Below the pieces are notes generated by a model. The model ran no database searches and was not told the DNA's origin. It worked only from the letters and a program-made list of their open reading frames with translations. A program made the translations under genes and the position numbers. DNA of 13,254 bases from an uncultured Rickettsiales bacterium (lineage in GTDB: Bacteria; Pseudomonadota; Alphaproteobacteria; Rickettsiales; UBA1997), in the NCBI GenBank assembly GCA_948744995.1, contig CAPZCD010000031.1, forward strand, positions 1 to 13,254, in the 5' to 3' direction. Shown one piece after another: positions 1-7,140 of this stretch; the stretch's first letter is position 1, and each line of letters begins with the position of its first letter.

Positions 1-54
1 TAAAGATTGGTTTAGAGTGAAGAGTTTAAAAGTCAAGAAATAGAGAGATGTCCC
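1..54. repeat. Left copy of 54-bp terminal inverted repeat
   Basis: Positions 1-54 are the exact reverse complement of 13201-13254, and identity stops abruptly at position 55. Read outward from the window, both copies begin GGGACATCTCTC. I infer the outer edge of a repeated element, such as an insertion sequence, with copies flanking this segment in opposite orientation. No transposase is present to confirm the family. An overlap of this length can also come from an assembler's k-mer at contig ends. Confidence 0.9.
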
Positions 55-134
55 ATATCCTAAATTTTTTATTGTAATTTATATAAATTAACTTACACTA
101 TCGCACCGATGTAATATTAATTTTTAGCTAGATT

Positions 135-682
135 ATGAATAATTTATTCAAAACTTATTTTACTATTGTGGGTTTTATTATTCCAAAATTAGTTTTTTCA
201 AAGAATAATATAATTTATGGTAGATATGAAAATCAAATTAACTTAAATTTTGCTACTAGTTTAAGAAAAGATAAAATAAATAATAAAGATTTAGAAAAAC
301 TTTATATGTTTATGTTTCAATATTCCCAACCTGATGAATTTTTTAGATTACAAGCAAGAAAAAATTTTGAAATACTTGGTATTTTAGTTTTAATAATGAC
401 ATGTCAGAAAATAACCAATTTGCTATTGGTTTATCTAAAGATGTTATAATACCATTATTTTCAAATCTTTACTTCGGCGCTGGACTCGGTATATATATTA
501 AGAACAAGATAAATAGCAGAATCAGTTCCAAATTTACATTCGGACAAAAATATTTTTTAGGATTTAATTTAAACGAACATATTAGTTTGGAAATATTTGA
601 AAAACACATATCTAATGGTAGCATAACTGATAATAATAACGGTTATGACTTCTTAGGAATAGCAGCATCCTATATTTTTTAA
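135..682 (+). pseudogene. pagL: Frameshifted PagL-like lipid A 3-O-deacylase (outer-membrane beta-barrel)
   Basis: PagL enzymes are small outer-membrane barrels that remove the 3-O acyl chain from lipid A. The reading frame from ATG 135 runs well to Glu79 (codon 369-371), then the homologous protein continues in another frame as NTWYFSFNNDM. Adding one A to the GAAAT at 369-373 restores a 182-residue protein, the normal family size. It has a hydrophobic N-terminus like a signal peptide (about 1-22), a FEKHISNG motif with His158 and Ser160 as the catalytic pair, Asp172 at the spacing of the third catalytic residue (Glu140 in Pseudomonas PagL), and a C-terminal Phe typical of barrel proteins. 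The downstream part may be translated alone from ATG 401 but would lack the export signal. A sequencing error in the A run is an alternative to true inactivation. The family call rests mainly on the C-terminal motif. Confidence 0.7.
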
Positions 683-727
683 GAATTTGTAAATGGCTAA
701 CAGTTAATCACTTATTATAAGTAGGCT

Positions 728-1000
728 TTATTGTTTAAACAATTCAGAATGAGAACCAATTCTAACCAACTTTAATTCTATTTCTGTTTTTGTATATATT
801 AAGACTAAATCAGGTAGTATATGACAATCATAATAACCCTGATATTTACCTTTTAGTTGGTGATTTTTATATTTTTCTTCAAGTTTAATATTATTAAGTA
901 GCCTTAATATAAGTTCATCAATTAATTTTTTCACTTTTGTGTTATTTTTATATTTTTTGACATCTTTTTTAAAATGTGCTTCTAGAAGGAGTTTTAGCAT
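728..1000 (-). CDS. yafQ: YafQ-family mRNA interferase toxin
   Basis: A 90-residue RelE-fold toxin that in characterised relatives cleaves mRNA on the ribosome. All the residues that matter in E. coli YafQ are present at the same spacing: His47, His60, Asp64, His84 and Phe88 here correspond to His50, His63, Asp67, His87 and Phe91. The segments KNHQLKG, GYYDCHILPD and RIGSHSELF are typical. I chose ATG 1000 rather than the TTG at 1006, because an AGAG-type ribosome site fits it and the protein length then matches the family. It lies 15 bp downstream of the antitoxin gene on the same strand, the usual dinJ-yafQ order. No catalytic residue is lost, so the toxin looks active. A perfect 14-bp palindrome (730-743) overlaps the stop codon. 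Confidence 0.88.
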   Translation of the reverse strand: MLKLLLEAHFKKDVKKYKNNTKVKKLIDELILRLLNNIKLEEKYKNHQLKGKYQGYYDCHILPDLVLIYTKTEIELKLVRIGSHSELFKQ

Positions 1001-1015
1001 ATACAAATTATTCTC

Positions 1016-1276
1016 TTATAACCACATATCATTAATGCTACTTATTTCTTCATATTCTCCATTGAATATAGCCTTTCTTGTTTCTTTGTTTGGTTCATAA
1101 TTATCGTTGTTTTCTTTTTCCAACTTTAAACTAAATGGTATTCCATTTTCCGACTTAACCTTCTTTAAAAACATCCTAATAGCATCAGCAGTATTGATAC
1201 CTAACTTATCAAAAATAAGTTCTACATCGTTTTTCAATTGATTATCTATTCTTACATTAATTTGTGTAGTGGACAT
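1016..1276 (-). CDS. dinJ: RelB/DinJ-family antitoxin
   Basis: An 86-residue antitoxin. Residues 4-50 form a ribbon-helix-helix DNA-binding domain of the RelB/DinJ type: a strand (TQINVRID), two helices (LKNDVELIFDKLG, TADAIRMFLKKV), then the characteristic GIPF segment near residue 46. The acidic C-terminal part (about 52-86) would wrap the toxin and neutralise it. The gene is first in a two-gene unit with the YafQ-like toxin. In this family the antitoxin, alone and with toxin, represses its own promoter, and a TTGACA/TATTAT promoter with an adjacent short inverted repeat lies just upstream. The pair could be DinJ or the closely related RelB type; the partner's YafQ character favours DinJ. 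Confidence 0.87.
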   Translation of the reverse strand: MSTTQINVRIDNQLKNDVELIFDKLGINTADAIRMFLKKVKSENGIPFSLKLEKENNDNYEPNKETRKAIFNGEYEEISSINDMWL

Positions 1277-1306
1277 AATAAATTATATTAATTGCTATTA
1301 AATGAT

Positions 1307-1334
1307 ATAATAATGTATTTTTTGCTAATGTCAA
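1307..1334 (-). promoter_or_regulatory. Promoter of the antitoxin-toxin unit
   Basis: On the minus strand a perfect -35 TTGACA (1334-1329) is followed after 16 nt by TATTAT (1312-1307), about 30 nt before the antitoxin ATG. A short inverted repeat, TTAAT-TGCT-ATTAA (about 1288-1301), sits between the -10 and the start codon and is a possible operator for the ribbon-helix-helix antitoxin. The match to sigma-70 consensus is good, but -10-like hexamers are common in such AT-rich DNA. Confidence 0.6.
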
Positions 1335-1448
1335 TTATCTAAATTATATGGAATTAAAAAATTACCTTCTCATAACCATCCCATAACTTCCCCTTTTTCG
1401 TCCAGTTAGCTTAAAGAAGTTCAAATTATTTTTACTCCAAATCCAGCA

Positions 1449-3197
1449 TTAATCAGACCCAGCAACCACCTTACAATTTACATACCTAACCCTAAAATTA
1501 CCAAAATCATCTTTATAGTATATCTTACCAAAAATATATTTTATACCATCACTGATACTCATATTTCCATACATATCTGCCCTATGAATAATCCTATCCA
1601 ACACCAACTTTGCATCTTTTTCAAAAAAAAGCATAAGAAATGACGGCTCTAATATTGCATTTTTGTCAATCCCAACAAAATTATATGAATTTTTCTCAAT
1701 ATTATCCATTCCACAGAAATTAAGATCACTATAAAGATGCACATGCTCAGTTAAATCGCCAAAATTTTCAGTATTTCTATCAATAAACGGCTCAATTTTT
1801 GAATTCACCTTATGATAAATATCAATTATTTCCAGTACATTATCCGACAATTTAAAAAATAGATTCTTACTAATTAAAAAATCATTTATGCTAAAAAGAT
1901 AATCACCAACGGGTTGCTCGCTGAAAGTTTCATTGTAGTAACGCAAAACATAATTACTATTCTCATACAAAAAATATATATCATTATCAGAATTTACATA
2001 GAAATTATTGATTATTTTAGTAGAATATTCATCATCTAATTGTATTACAACACTACTCTTAGAACCATCAAACGAATATAAAGTTCTTATATTTGCATCA
2101 AAATAATAGTATTTATCATTAAATTTACCTATTTTAGGTATAACCACAAGCCCGTTATTATCTTCCGATAGATCCAGGATAGATGTGTAAACATTGTTAC
2201 TAAAAATACCAATGCTATCATTTGGATTCATCTTAGAAACCAGAATATAACCTCCATTCATAAATTCAAAATCACTAATACCTACAAGATTTTGATTTTT
2301 AACCAATAGTTTTAGCTTCTTGTCCTTAAAATCAAAATACTCTATGGAGCCGTTACAGGAATCAGTAACATATAACTTATCATCAAGATATTTTATATTA
2401 CTTGGAGAGCAAAAATTTTTACAGTCTATTATTTGTTTTATTTCACCGTCTGGTTTAATTATCAAGATATTTTTTGTATTTGTATCCAGTATTGCAAACA
2501 TTTGCATACTTTTTCCATTAAAATTTTCTAGAGAAATTATTTTAGTCATATTTTTATATATAAACCCATCCTTATTTACTTTCTTTTCTCCATTACCATT
2601 ATTTACATTTTTTTTGTTAAAATGAACTTTTTTTTGAGTAGCTTCTTCTACTTTTCCTATAATATCATCTATTCCGATATTACCATCCAATAGGCATCTT
2701 TTATTATACATTTTATCTAAAATAATAATTTTATTTAAATTATCCTTTAAAAATTTATCACCATCTAAAATATCTTTGCTAACGTAAATAGTTGGCTCAT
2801 TTATATTGTATTTGTAGATAATTTCATCCGCATCATCACCTATCAGTTTAGATAGATCCAGATTAGATTTTTCATCATCTTCTTCAATAATTATGTTATA
2901 AACTCCAACATTTTTAAATTTAGCTAACAAATATCTTGATATGTTTAAATTATTGCTGAAAGATGGGCTATTTAAACTAAAAATATTTACTACAACTACA
3001 TCATTTTCATTAGTGTTTCTTATTGTTTCAAAGTTGAATTTTTTAGTATTTTTATCACTGGCTAAGTTATTCAGTATTTTATAAAAATTACTCTCATAGT
3101 TCGTTATCCTATATTCTCTCACTTTTATAAGAATAGCTATAAACGAAATAATCAGTATGGCAACGGTTAAAAGTCTATTTAACTTTTTTAAAAACAT
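1449..3197 (-). CDS. Membrane-anchored thioredoxin-fold / beta-propeller protein, NHLRC2-like
   Basis: A 582-residue protein with one N-terminal transmembrane helix (about 10-27) and a large domain most likely in the periplasm. Residues about 45-190 look like a divergent thioredoxin fold: a strand VVVVNIFSLNSPSF where the redox motif belongs, then NVGVYNIIIEED and a late PTIYVSKD strand. Residues about 215-480 contain repeated strand-turn units (ILDTNTKNILIIKPDGEI, KYLDDKLYVTDSCNG, YFDFKDKKLKLLV) typical of an NHL-type beta-propeller. The order resembles NHLRC2 and its bacterial relatives, which join a thioredoxin domain to an NHL propeller. Here the active-site cysteines are absent, so a redox role is doubtful and a binding or scaffold role more likely. 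It starts 5 bp after murB with GGGGAG as ribosome site inside the end of murB, so the two are co-transcribed. It occupies the place where many alphaproteobacteria have ddl or ftsQ but resembles neither. Domain assignment is by inspection only. Confidence 0.5.
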   Translation of the reverse strand: MFLKKLNRLLTVAILIISFIAILIKVREYRITNYESNFYKILNNLASDKNTKKFNFETIRNTNENDVVVVNIFSLNSPSFSNNLNISRYLLAKFKNVGVYNIIIEEDDEKSNLDLSKLIGDDADEIIYKYNINEPTIYVSKDILDGDKFLKDNLNKIIILDKMYNKRCLLDGNIGIDDIIGKVEEATQKKVHFNKKNVNNGNGEKKVNKDGFIYKNMTKIISLENFNGKSMQMFAILDTNTKNILIIKPDGEIKQIIDCKNFCSPSNIKYLDDKLYVTDSCNGSIEYFDFKDKKLKLLVKNQNLVGISDFEFMNGGYILVSKMNPNDSIGIFSNNVYTSILDLSEDNNGLVVIPKIGKFNDKYYYFDANIRTLYSFDGSKSSVVIQLDDEYSTKIINNFYVNSDNDIYFLYENSNYVLRYYNETFSEQPVGDYLFSINDFLISKNLFFKLSDNVLEIIDIYHKVNSKIEPFIDRNTENFGDLTEHVHLYSDLNFCGMDNIEKNSYNFVGIDKNAILEPSFLMLFFEKDAKLVLDRIIHRADMYGNMSISDGIKYIFGKIYYKDDFGNFRVRYVNCKVVAGSD

Positions 3198-3202
3198 ATC
3201 AG

Positions 3203-4075
3203 TTACTCCCCGAGAATTTTTATCTCTAATTCCAAGTCTATATTAAAAAGTTCCTTTGCCTTTTTTTGAGTATTTTTTATAACCTCTTCTATTTTTTTGG
3301 AGCTGCTATTGTTAAAATTTACCAAAAAATTAGCATGTTTTTCAGAAAATTTAACACCACCAAAATCTATACCTTGAAAGCCCATATCTTGTATAACTTT
3401 CCATGCTGGAATACCATCCAAATTTTTAAATGTAGAGCCGCAAGTTTTTTCAGCTATTGGTTGGCTGGAAGTTTTTTTTTCCAACATTGCTTTGAACCTA
3501 TTATCAATAGTATCCGCATCTAGTTTATTTGACGTGTCAAAAGTTACATTTAGTAGTATCAAATCTTTTGGGATTGAACTAGATCTATAACTAAACCCAC
3601 AATTATCCCTATCTAATCTAATTAGATTACCGCTAAAATCTATAGCTTCTATGAATTTTATGATATCTTTTATTTCAGTTCCATAACAACCGGCGTTCAT
3701 TATACATGCTCCACCAATAGTACCGGGTATACATCCTAAAAATTCAAAGCCACCAATCCCATGTTTTTTAGTAAAATTAAATAACGCCGAATTTAAGAGA
3801 CCACAACCAACTTTTATACTATCCTCAAAAAATTCAATGTTACTAATATTTTTTGTGACTATGGTTACCCCACTTGTAATACCATCTCTGATTAAAGTAT
3901 TGTAACCACAGCCAATAACGTTTATTTTATCAAACCTGTTTAGTTTTAAAAAACTTATTAAATCAGCCGAACTATTTGGTATAAATAAATACTCAGCTCT
4001 ACCACCCGTCTTAAATCCACTATAACGGCTTAAATCTTCATTCTCTAAAAAAATACCAAATTTGCTGTAATTCAT
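3203..4075 (-). CDS. murB: UDP-N-acetylenolpyruvoylglucosamine reductase MurB
   Basis: MurB uses FAD and NADPH to reduce UDP-GlcNAc-enolpyruvate to UDP-MurNAc, the second committed step of peptidoglycan precursor synthesis, in the cytoplasm. The 290 residues match the short (type II) MurB. The FAD-binding segments are FKTGGRAEY (21-29) and GCGYNTLIRDG (55-65). EFLGCIPGTIGGACIMNAG (111-129) is the family signature. YRSSS (163-167) supplies the catalytic Arg164, and CGSTFKN (212-218) the proton-donor Ser214. KHANF and a Glu near the C-terminus are also present. In most relatives AGKLI follows GSTFKN; here it reads AWKVI. The start codon overlaps the porin stop codon (TAATG), which points to translational coupling. 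murB is separated from the usual murC/ddl/ftsQ division cluster here. It implies that the organism makes at least some peptidoglycan. Confidence 0.96.
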   Translation of the reverse strand: MNYSKFGIFLENEDLSRYSGFKTGGRAEYLFIPNSSADLISFLKLNRFDKINVIGCGYNTLIRDGITSGVTIVTKNISNIEFFEDSIKVGCGLLNSALFNFTKKHGIGGFEFLGCIPGTIGGACIMNAGCYGTEIKDIIKFIEAIDFSGNLIRLDRDNCGFSYRSSSIPKDLILLNVTFDTSNKLDADTIDNRFKAMLEKKTSSQPIAEKTCGSTFKNLDGIPAWKVIQDMGFQGIDFGGVKFSEKHANFLVNFNNSSSKKIEEVIKNTQKKAKELFNIDLELEIKILGE

Positions 4076-5259
4076 TAAAATTGTACCAGTATACCTGTAA
4101 ATACTCCCAAAGCATTACCATGTTTATTAGCTATACTATTGCCGGAAAATTTATATCTGATACCTTCCACATACCATGATAAATTTCTACTTACGTTATA
4201 TTTGATCGCATAGGAGTCAGACCAAAGCTTTCGATCATCATCATTTTTACTATCAAAAAATGTAGCACTTATACAGAAAGAACCCATTTCGTAAGAGACA
4301 CTATAGGTGAAATATCGACCTTTACTTTTAGTAATATTCAAACCGGCTAAATTTGTATCCGTAATATTTCTAGAGTTCATTCCATAAGAGCCGGCTATCG
4401 ATAAGCCAAAGTAGCTTAAGCTCAAACTAACTTCGCCTGATTTAAACTTACCACCTATAGCTTCTTTAGTTCCACTGGAAACATTCATAGGATTGGCAAA
4501 ATTTTCTTCATATATAAAGGCAGCAGCAACACCAAAATCGCCAAAAGTATTTATATAGTTGATACCACCACTAACGAAAGTTCCCAGATTTGCTTTGTTA
4601 TTAGGTCCTAATCCGGTAACATCACGTTTGTTAATTATCACATTAGGCTTTAAGCTAAGTCCCATTTGAAAACCAAAAAATTCTGGGGTTGTGTAGTTTA
4701 TCTTATTGCTAAATTTACCACCCCATTTGTGTTTGAGTTTTTGATCATAATAACCAAAATTTTGATTCATAAGCGTTCCCGGAGCCATTAAAAAATCAAT
4801 TAATTCAATGGAACTATTGTATTTTGGAGCATCTCCACCAATTCCACCAGCTCCAACCGATAATGTATCAGCACCAACCCTCATTTTTTCCGTAACGTCA
4901 TTCAACCCACCAAATTCCAGCTTTCCTAAAGAACCTTCAAGAAATATTTCTGCACCAAGTCCATCGCCAAATTGGTTACTGATAGCATTAACAAATCTAA
5001 CTCCATATCTAAAAGATTCATCGTAATTGCTACTAATCACAACACTCATAAGACCATAAAATCCACGATCAGCAATTGATGTTGTCTTATCATTAACTTT
5101 TTCTTGATTATAGATTAAACTAAAGTCTCCAAATCCTTTAACCTCAACAGAATAGTCATTGGTAAAATCTGAATTTTTAAAATAGGAATGATTACTTTCC
5201 ACTGCAGATAAATTCTTGCCCATAATGCAAAGAATAACGGGTAAAACACTTTTTTTCAT
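4075..5259 (-). CDS. Outer-membrane general porin
   Basis: A 394-residue exported beta-barrel. Residues 1-19 (MKKSVLPVILCIMGKNLSA) form a signal peptide. The rest alternates short amphipathic strands with Gly/Asn/Asp-rich loops, and the chain ends in LVQF, the C-terminal aromatic needed for barrel insertion. SVEVKGFGDFSLIYNQE, GAEIFLEGSLGKLEFGG, KINYTTPEFFGFQMGLSL and YEMGSFCISATFFDSKN are typical of the Gram-negative porin family found in Rickettsiales and other alphaproteobacteria. Its likely job is passive entry of small solutes, trimeric in relatives. It is first in a unit with murB (1-nt overlap) and the propeller gene. It is transcribed divergently from an XRE regulator, and the shared gap has promoter-like motifs and an inverted repeat, so the regulator may control it. 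Confidence 0.88.
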   Translation of the reverse strand: MKKSVLPVILCIMGKNLSAVESNHSYFKNSDFTNDYSVEVKGFGDFSLIYNQEKVNDKTTSIADRGFYGLMSVVISSNYDESFRYGVRFVNAISNQFGDGLGAEIFLEGSLGKLEFGGLNDVTEKMRVGADTLSVGAGGIGGDAPKYNSSIELIDFLMAPGTLMNQNFGYYDQKLKHKWGGKFSNKINYTTPEFFGFQMGLSLKPNVIINKRDVTGLGPNNKANLGTFVSGGINYINTFGDFGVAAAFIYEENFANPMNVSSGTKEAIGGKFKSGEVSLSLSYFGLSIAGSYGMNSRNITDTNLAGLNITKSKGRYFTYSVSYEMGSFCISATFFDSKNDDDRKLWSDSYAIKYNVSRNLSWYVEGIRYKFSGNSIANKHGNALGVFTGILVQF

Positions 5260-5283
5260 ATAAAGATAATTTTTTATGAAAAA

Positions 5284-5312
5284 ATGATATTTTATAACAC
5301 CTTGAAAATCAA
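5284..5312 (-). promoter_or_regulatory. Candidate porin promoter
   Basis: On the minus strand TTGATT (5312-5307) is followed after 17 nt by TATCAT (5289-5284), about 25 nt before the porin ATG. The -35 lies in a small inverted repeat, CTTGA-AAA-TCAAG (5301-5313), which could be a protein site. Moderate match only. Confidence 0.45.
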
Positions 5313-5338
5313 GTTATTTTTACTATATATGAAAAAAC

Positions 5339-5354
5339 AACTATTAAAATAGTT
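5339..5354. promoter_or_regulatory. Inverted repeat in divergent porin/regulator gap (candidate operator)
   Basis: AACTATT-AA-AATAGTT is a perfect 7-bp inverted repeat between the outward promoters of the porin and the XRE regulator. XRE-type dimers bind short dyads of this kind, often near their own gene. Assignment is by position and symmetry only; A/T-only palindromes also arise by chance in such DNA. Confidence 0.35.
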
Positions 5355-5403
5355 AAAAATATAAAGTATTATATTAAAGTATAAATTTTTTGTAAATTAT
5401 TCC

Positions 5404-5432
5404 TTGATTTTATTACTAATATAATATATTAT
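5404..5432 (+). promoter_or_regulatory. Candidate promoter of the XRE regulator
   Basis: TTGATT (5404-5409), 17 nt, TATTAT (5427-5432), giving a leader of about 30 nt before the regulator ATG at 5470. The ribosome site GGAGG (5461-5465) is the strongest in the window, only four bases from the ATG. Confidence 0.5.
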
Positions 5433-5469
5433 ATAGGTTGTGAGTTATTATTAAAAGTATGGAGGCGGA

Positions 5470-5895
5470 ATGGCAAACGAAAAGGATGATAAATCTATCG
5501 AAAAACAAATCGGTCTTAAACTAAAAGTAAGAAGAAGTAGTATGGGAATGACACAGGACCAATTAGGAAGAAAGATTGGAGTAACTTTTCAACAGATTCA
5601 AAAATATGAAAAAGGCACAAATAAAATAAGTATATCAAATTTATACAAGATAGCTGATATTCTTAAAACCGATGTTAGCTATTTTTTAAATGAGGATGGC
5701 GTTACCTCGGCACTTAATGATTGTGAGTGCGGAACTAAATACAACGAAAACTCCAACGCTGATAATATAGAAAATTCTCTATATAAAAAGGAGGTTATAG
5801 CTTTAGTCAAGTACTTTACCAGGATTAAAAATAAAAAAGTCAGATCTAATATTATAACTTTAATTAAATCTTTTTCGGAAGATAGTAAGGAGTAA
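5470..5895 (+). CDS. XRE (Cro/CI-type) helix-turn-helix transcriptional regulator
   Basis: A 141-residue cytoplasmic DNA-binding protein. Residues about 11-68 form the five-helix HTH_3 domain: IGLKLKVRRSSMGMTQDQLG, then RKIGVTFQQIQKYEKGTNKI with the recognition helix TFQQIQKYEKG, then NLYKIADILKTDVSYFL. After a polar linker (about 75-103, with two Cys in CECG), residues 105-137 form a helical tail (EVIALVKYFTRIKNKKVRSNIITLIKSF). That tail is shared by alphaproteobacterial SinR-like regulators and is probably for dimerisation. The gene is divergent from the porin. Related small regulators lie next to outer-membrane protein genes in Ehrlichia and Anaplasma, so control of the porin is a reasonable inference, not shown. 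It is a single gene, ended by a strong terminator at 5987. Confidence 0.9.
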   Translation: MANEKDDKSIEKQIGLKLKVRRSSMGMTQDQLGRKIGVTFQQIQKYEKGTNKISISNLYKIADILKTDVSYFLNEDGVTSALNDCECGTKYNENSNADNIENSLYKKEVIALVKYFTRIKNKKVRSNIITLIKSFSEDSKE

Positions 5896-5986
5896 AATAA
5901 TTTAACTAAGCAGGCTATTTTAAAAAGGATATTCTGCGTAGTATTATTCGTATTTGTATCTAGGTCTTTTACTTAATTTAAAGCGT

Positions 5987-6022
5987 AAAAAACCTCCAGT
6001 TTTGGAGGTTTTTTATTTTTTT
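5987..6022. terminator. Strong bidirectional intrinsic terminator
   Basis: A 12-bp perfect stem AAAAAACCTCCA / TGGAGGTTTTTT with a 4-nt GTTT loop, followed by further T runs. Because the stem has A's on one side and T's on the other, it works in both directions: it ends the XRE regulator from the left and the ialB-like/uppP/fba unit from the right, which converge here. Confidence 0.92.
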
Positions 6023-6064
6023 ATTCCAAAATACCCTGTATGTTTACATCAGTAGGTTGCTTAT

Positions 6065-6085
6065 AACAATATTCTATTGTTTTTT
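6065..6085 (+). terminator. Weak second hairpin with T tract
   Basis: AACAATA-TTC-TATTGTT followed by further T's, about 45 bp beyond the strong terminator. It could act as a back-up terminator for plus-strand transcription towards the convergent fba gene. The stem has only two G-C pairs, so it is weak. Confidence 0.3.
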
Positions 6086-6144
6086 ATATAATTTATCAAC
6101 TATTGGTGAGTAAATCCATTTTTTATATAGAAAATAACTTAATC

Positions 6145-7131
6145 TTACGCCCTATTACTCGAAAAGAAAACATCCTTATTTTTATGCACATACATATTTT
6201 TCAACGCTTCTCTAGCTTCACCCAAATAATCACGCGGATCAAACTTACCAGGATTATTCGACAAAAATTCCCTCACTTTTGCTGTCATCCACAATCTACC
6301 ATCTGAATCCACATTTATTTTACAAACAGCCAATTTCGCCGCCATACTTAACTGATTTTCCGGAACTCCAAAAGCCTTATCTATTTTTCCGCCATATTTA
6401 TTTATAATTGCCACTGCTTCTTGTGGTACCGAAGAAGCTCCATGCAGAACTATTGGGAAATTCGGCAATTTTTTAGAAATTTCTTCCAGTATATCAAATC
6501 TTAATGGTGGTATATCACCTTCACTGTTTACCTTGAATTTATAAGCTCCATGTGATGTTCCAATGGAAATAGCCAAAGAATCCACTTCCGTCTTTTTAAC
6601 AAAATCTTCCACCTCTTCCGGCTTCGTATAGTGCGACAATTCAGAAGAAACTTCATCCTCTATTCCTGCTAAAACACCAAGCTCTCCCTCAACCGTTACA
6701 TCATATTTATGCGCAAAATCCACAACTTTTTTAGTTAATTCAACATTTTCTTTATAAGGTAAATGTGAACCATCTATCATAACTGAAGAAAAACCAGATT
6801 CTATGCAACTTTTACATATATCAAAATCAGCCCCATGATCTAAATGCAAAGTTATGGGAATTTCCTTAAGTTTTAGCTCCTTGGCCTTTTTTTTCATCAT
6901 ATTTATAGCGCCTTTAGCCATCTCCATCAACATATCGCTGTCAGCATACTTTCTAGCTCCTGCTGAGACCTGTAAAATTACTGGCGACTGCGTTTCCAAA
7001 CAAGCTGACACTATCGCCTGCAGCTGTTCCATATTATTAAAGTTGTATGCTGGGACAGCATAGCCATTTTTATAGGCATCCAGTAACATTTTTTTTGTAT
7101 TTACAAAACCAAAGTCCCTATATTTTTTCAT
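6145..7131 (-). CDS. fba: Class II fructose-1,6-bisphosphate aldolase
   Basis: Zinc-dependent aldolase that interconverts fructose-1,6-bisphosphate with glyceraldehyde-3-phosphate and dihydroxyacetone phosphate. The 328-residue protein has the family landmarks in order: VPAYNFNNMEQLQAI (26-40), SPVILQVSAGARKYA (49-63), LHLDHG (95-100) with catalytic Asp98 and zinc ligand His99, VMIDGSHLPY, EGELG, SIGTSHGAYKF with a second zinc His, VLHGASSVP with the third, and KINVDSDGR for phosphate binding. This is the subtype with the long SAGARKYA form, not the E. coli FbaA subtype. Its ribosome site AGGAG overlaps the uppP stop codon, so it is the third gene of the ialB-like/uppP/fba unit. Where the rest of the pathway is reduced, this enzyme usually serves gluconeogenesis or pentose supply; nothing here decides the direction. 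Confidence 0.95.
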   Translation of the reverse strand: MKKYRDFGFVNTKKMLLDAYKNGYAVPAYNFNNMEQLQAIVSACLETQSPVILQVSAGARKYADSDMLMEMAKGAINMMKKKAKELKLKEIPITLHLDHGADFDICKSCIESGFSSVMIDGSHLPYKENVELTKKVVDFAHKYDVTVEGELGVLAGIEDEVSSELSHYTKPEEVEDFVKKTEVDSLAISIGTSHGAYKFKVNSEGDIPPLRFDILEEISKKLPNFPIVLHGASSVPQEAVAIINKYGGKIDKAFGVPENQLSMAAKLAVCKINVDSDGRLWMTAKVREFLSNNPGKFDPRDYLGEAREALKNMYVHKNKDVFFSSNRA

Positions 7132-7140
7132 GAGAAACTC

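Noticed and set aside
401..682. Separate 93-residue gene starting at 401
   Set aside because: The homologous frame continues upstream of 401 to about 371 and joins the 135 frame after one added base; it is the second half of the broken pagL.
730..743. Perfect palindrome ATTGTTTAAACAAT as a terminator or operator
   Set aside because: It lies in the last codons of the toxin gene and has no T tract; the symmetry is probably incidental to the codons used.
1001..1006. TTG start for the toxin two codons earlier
   Set aside because: The ATG at 1000 gives the family length and has a suitable ribosome site.
2320..2625. Plus-strand frame of 101 codons with hydrophobic stretches
   Set aside because: It is antisense to the propeller gene, whose AT-rich codons give Phe/Ile-rich antisense frames; there is no independent support.
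6103..6306. Plus-strand frame overlapping the end of fba
   Set aside because: It has no ribosome site and runs into conserved fba coding sequence on the opposite strand.
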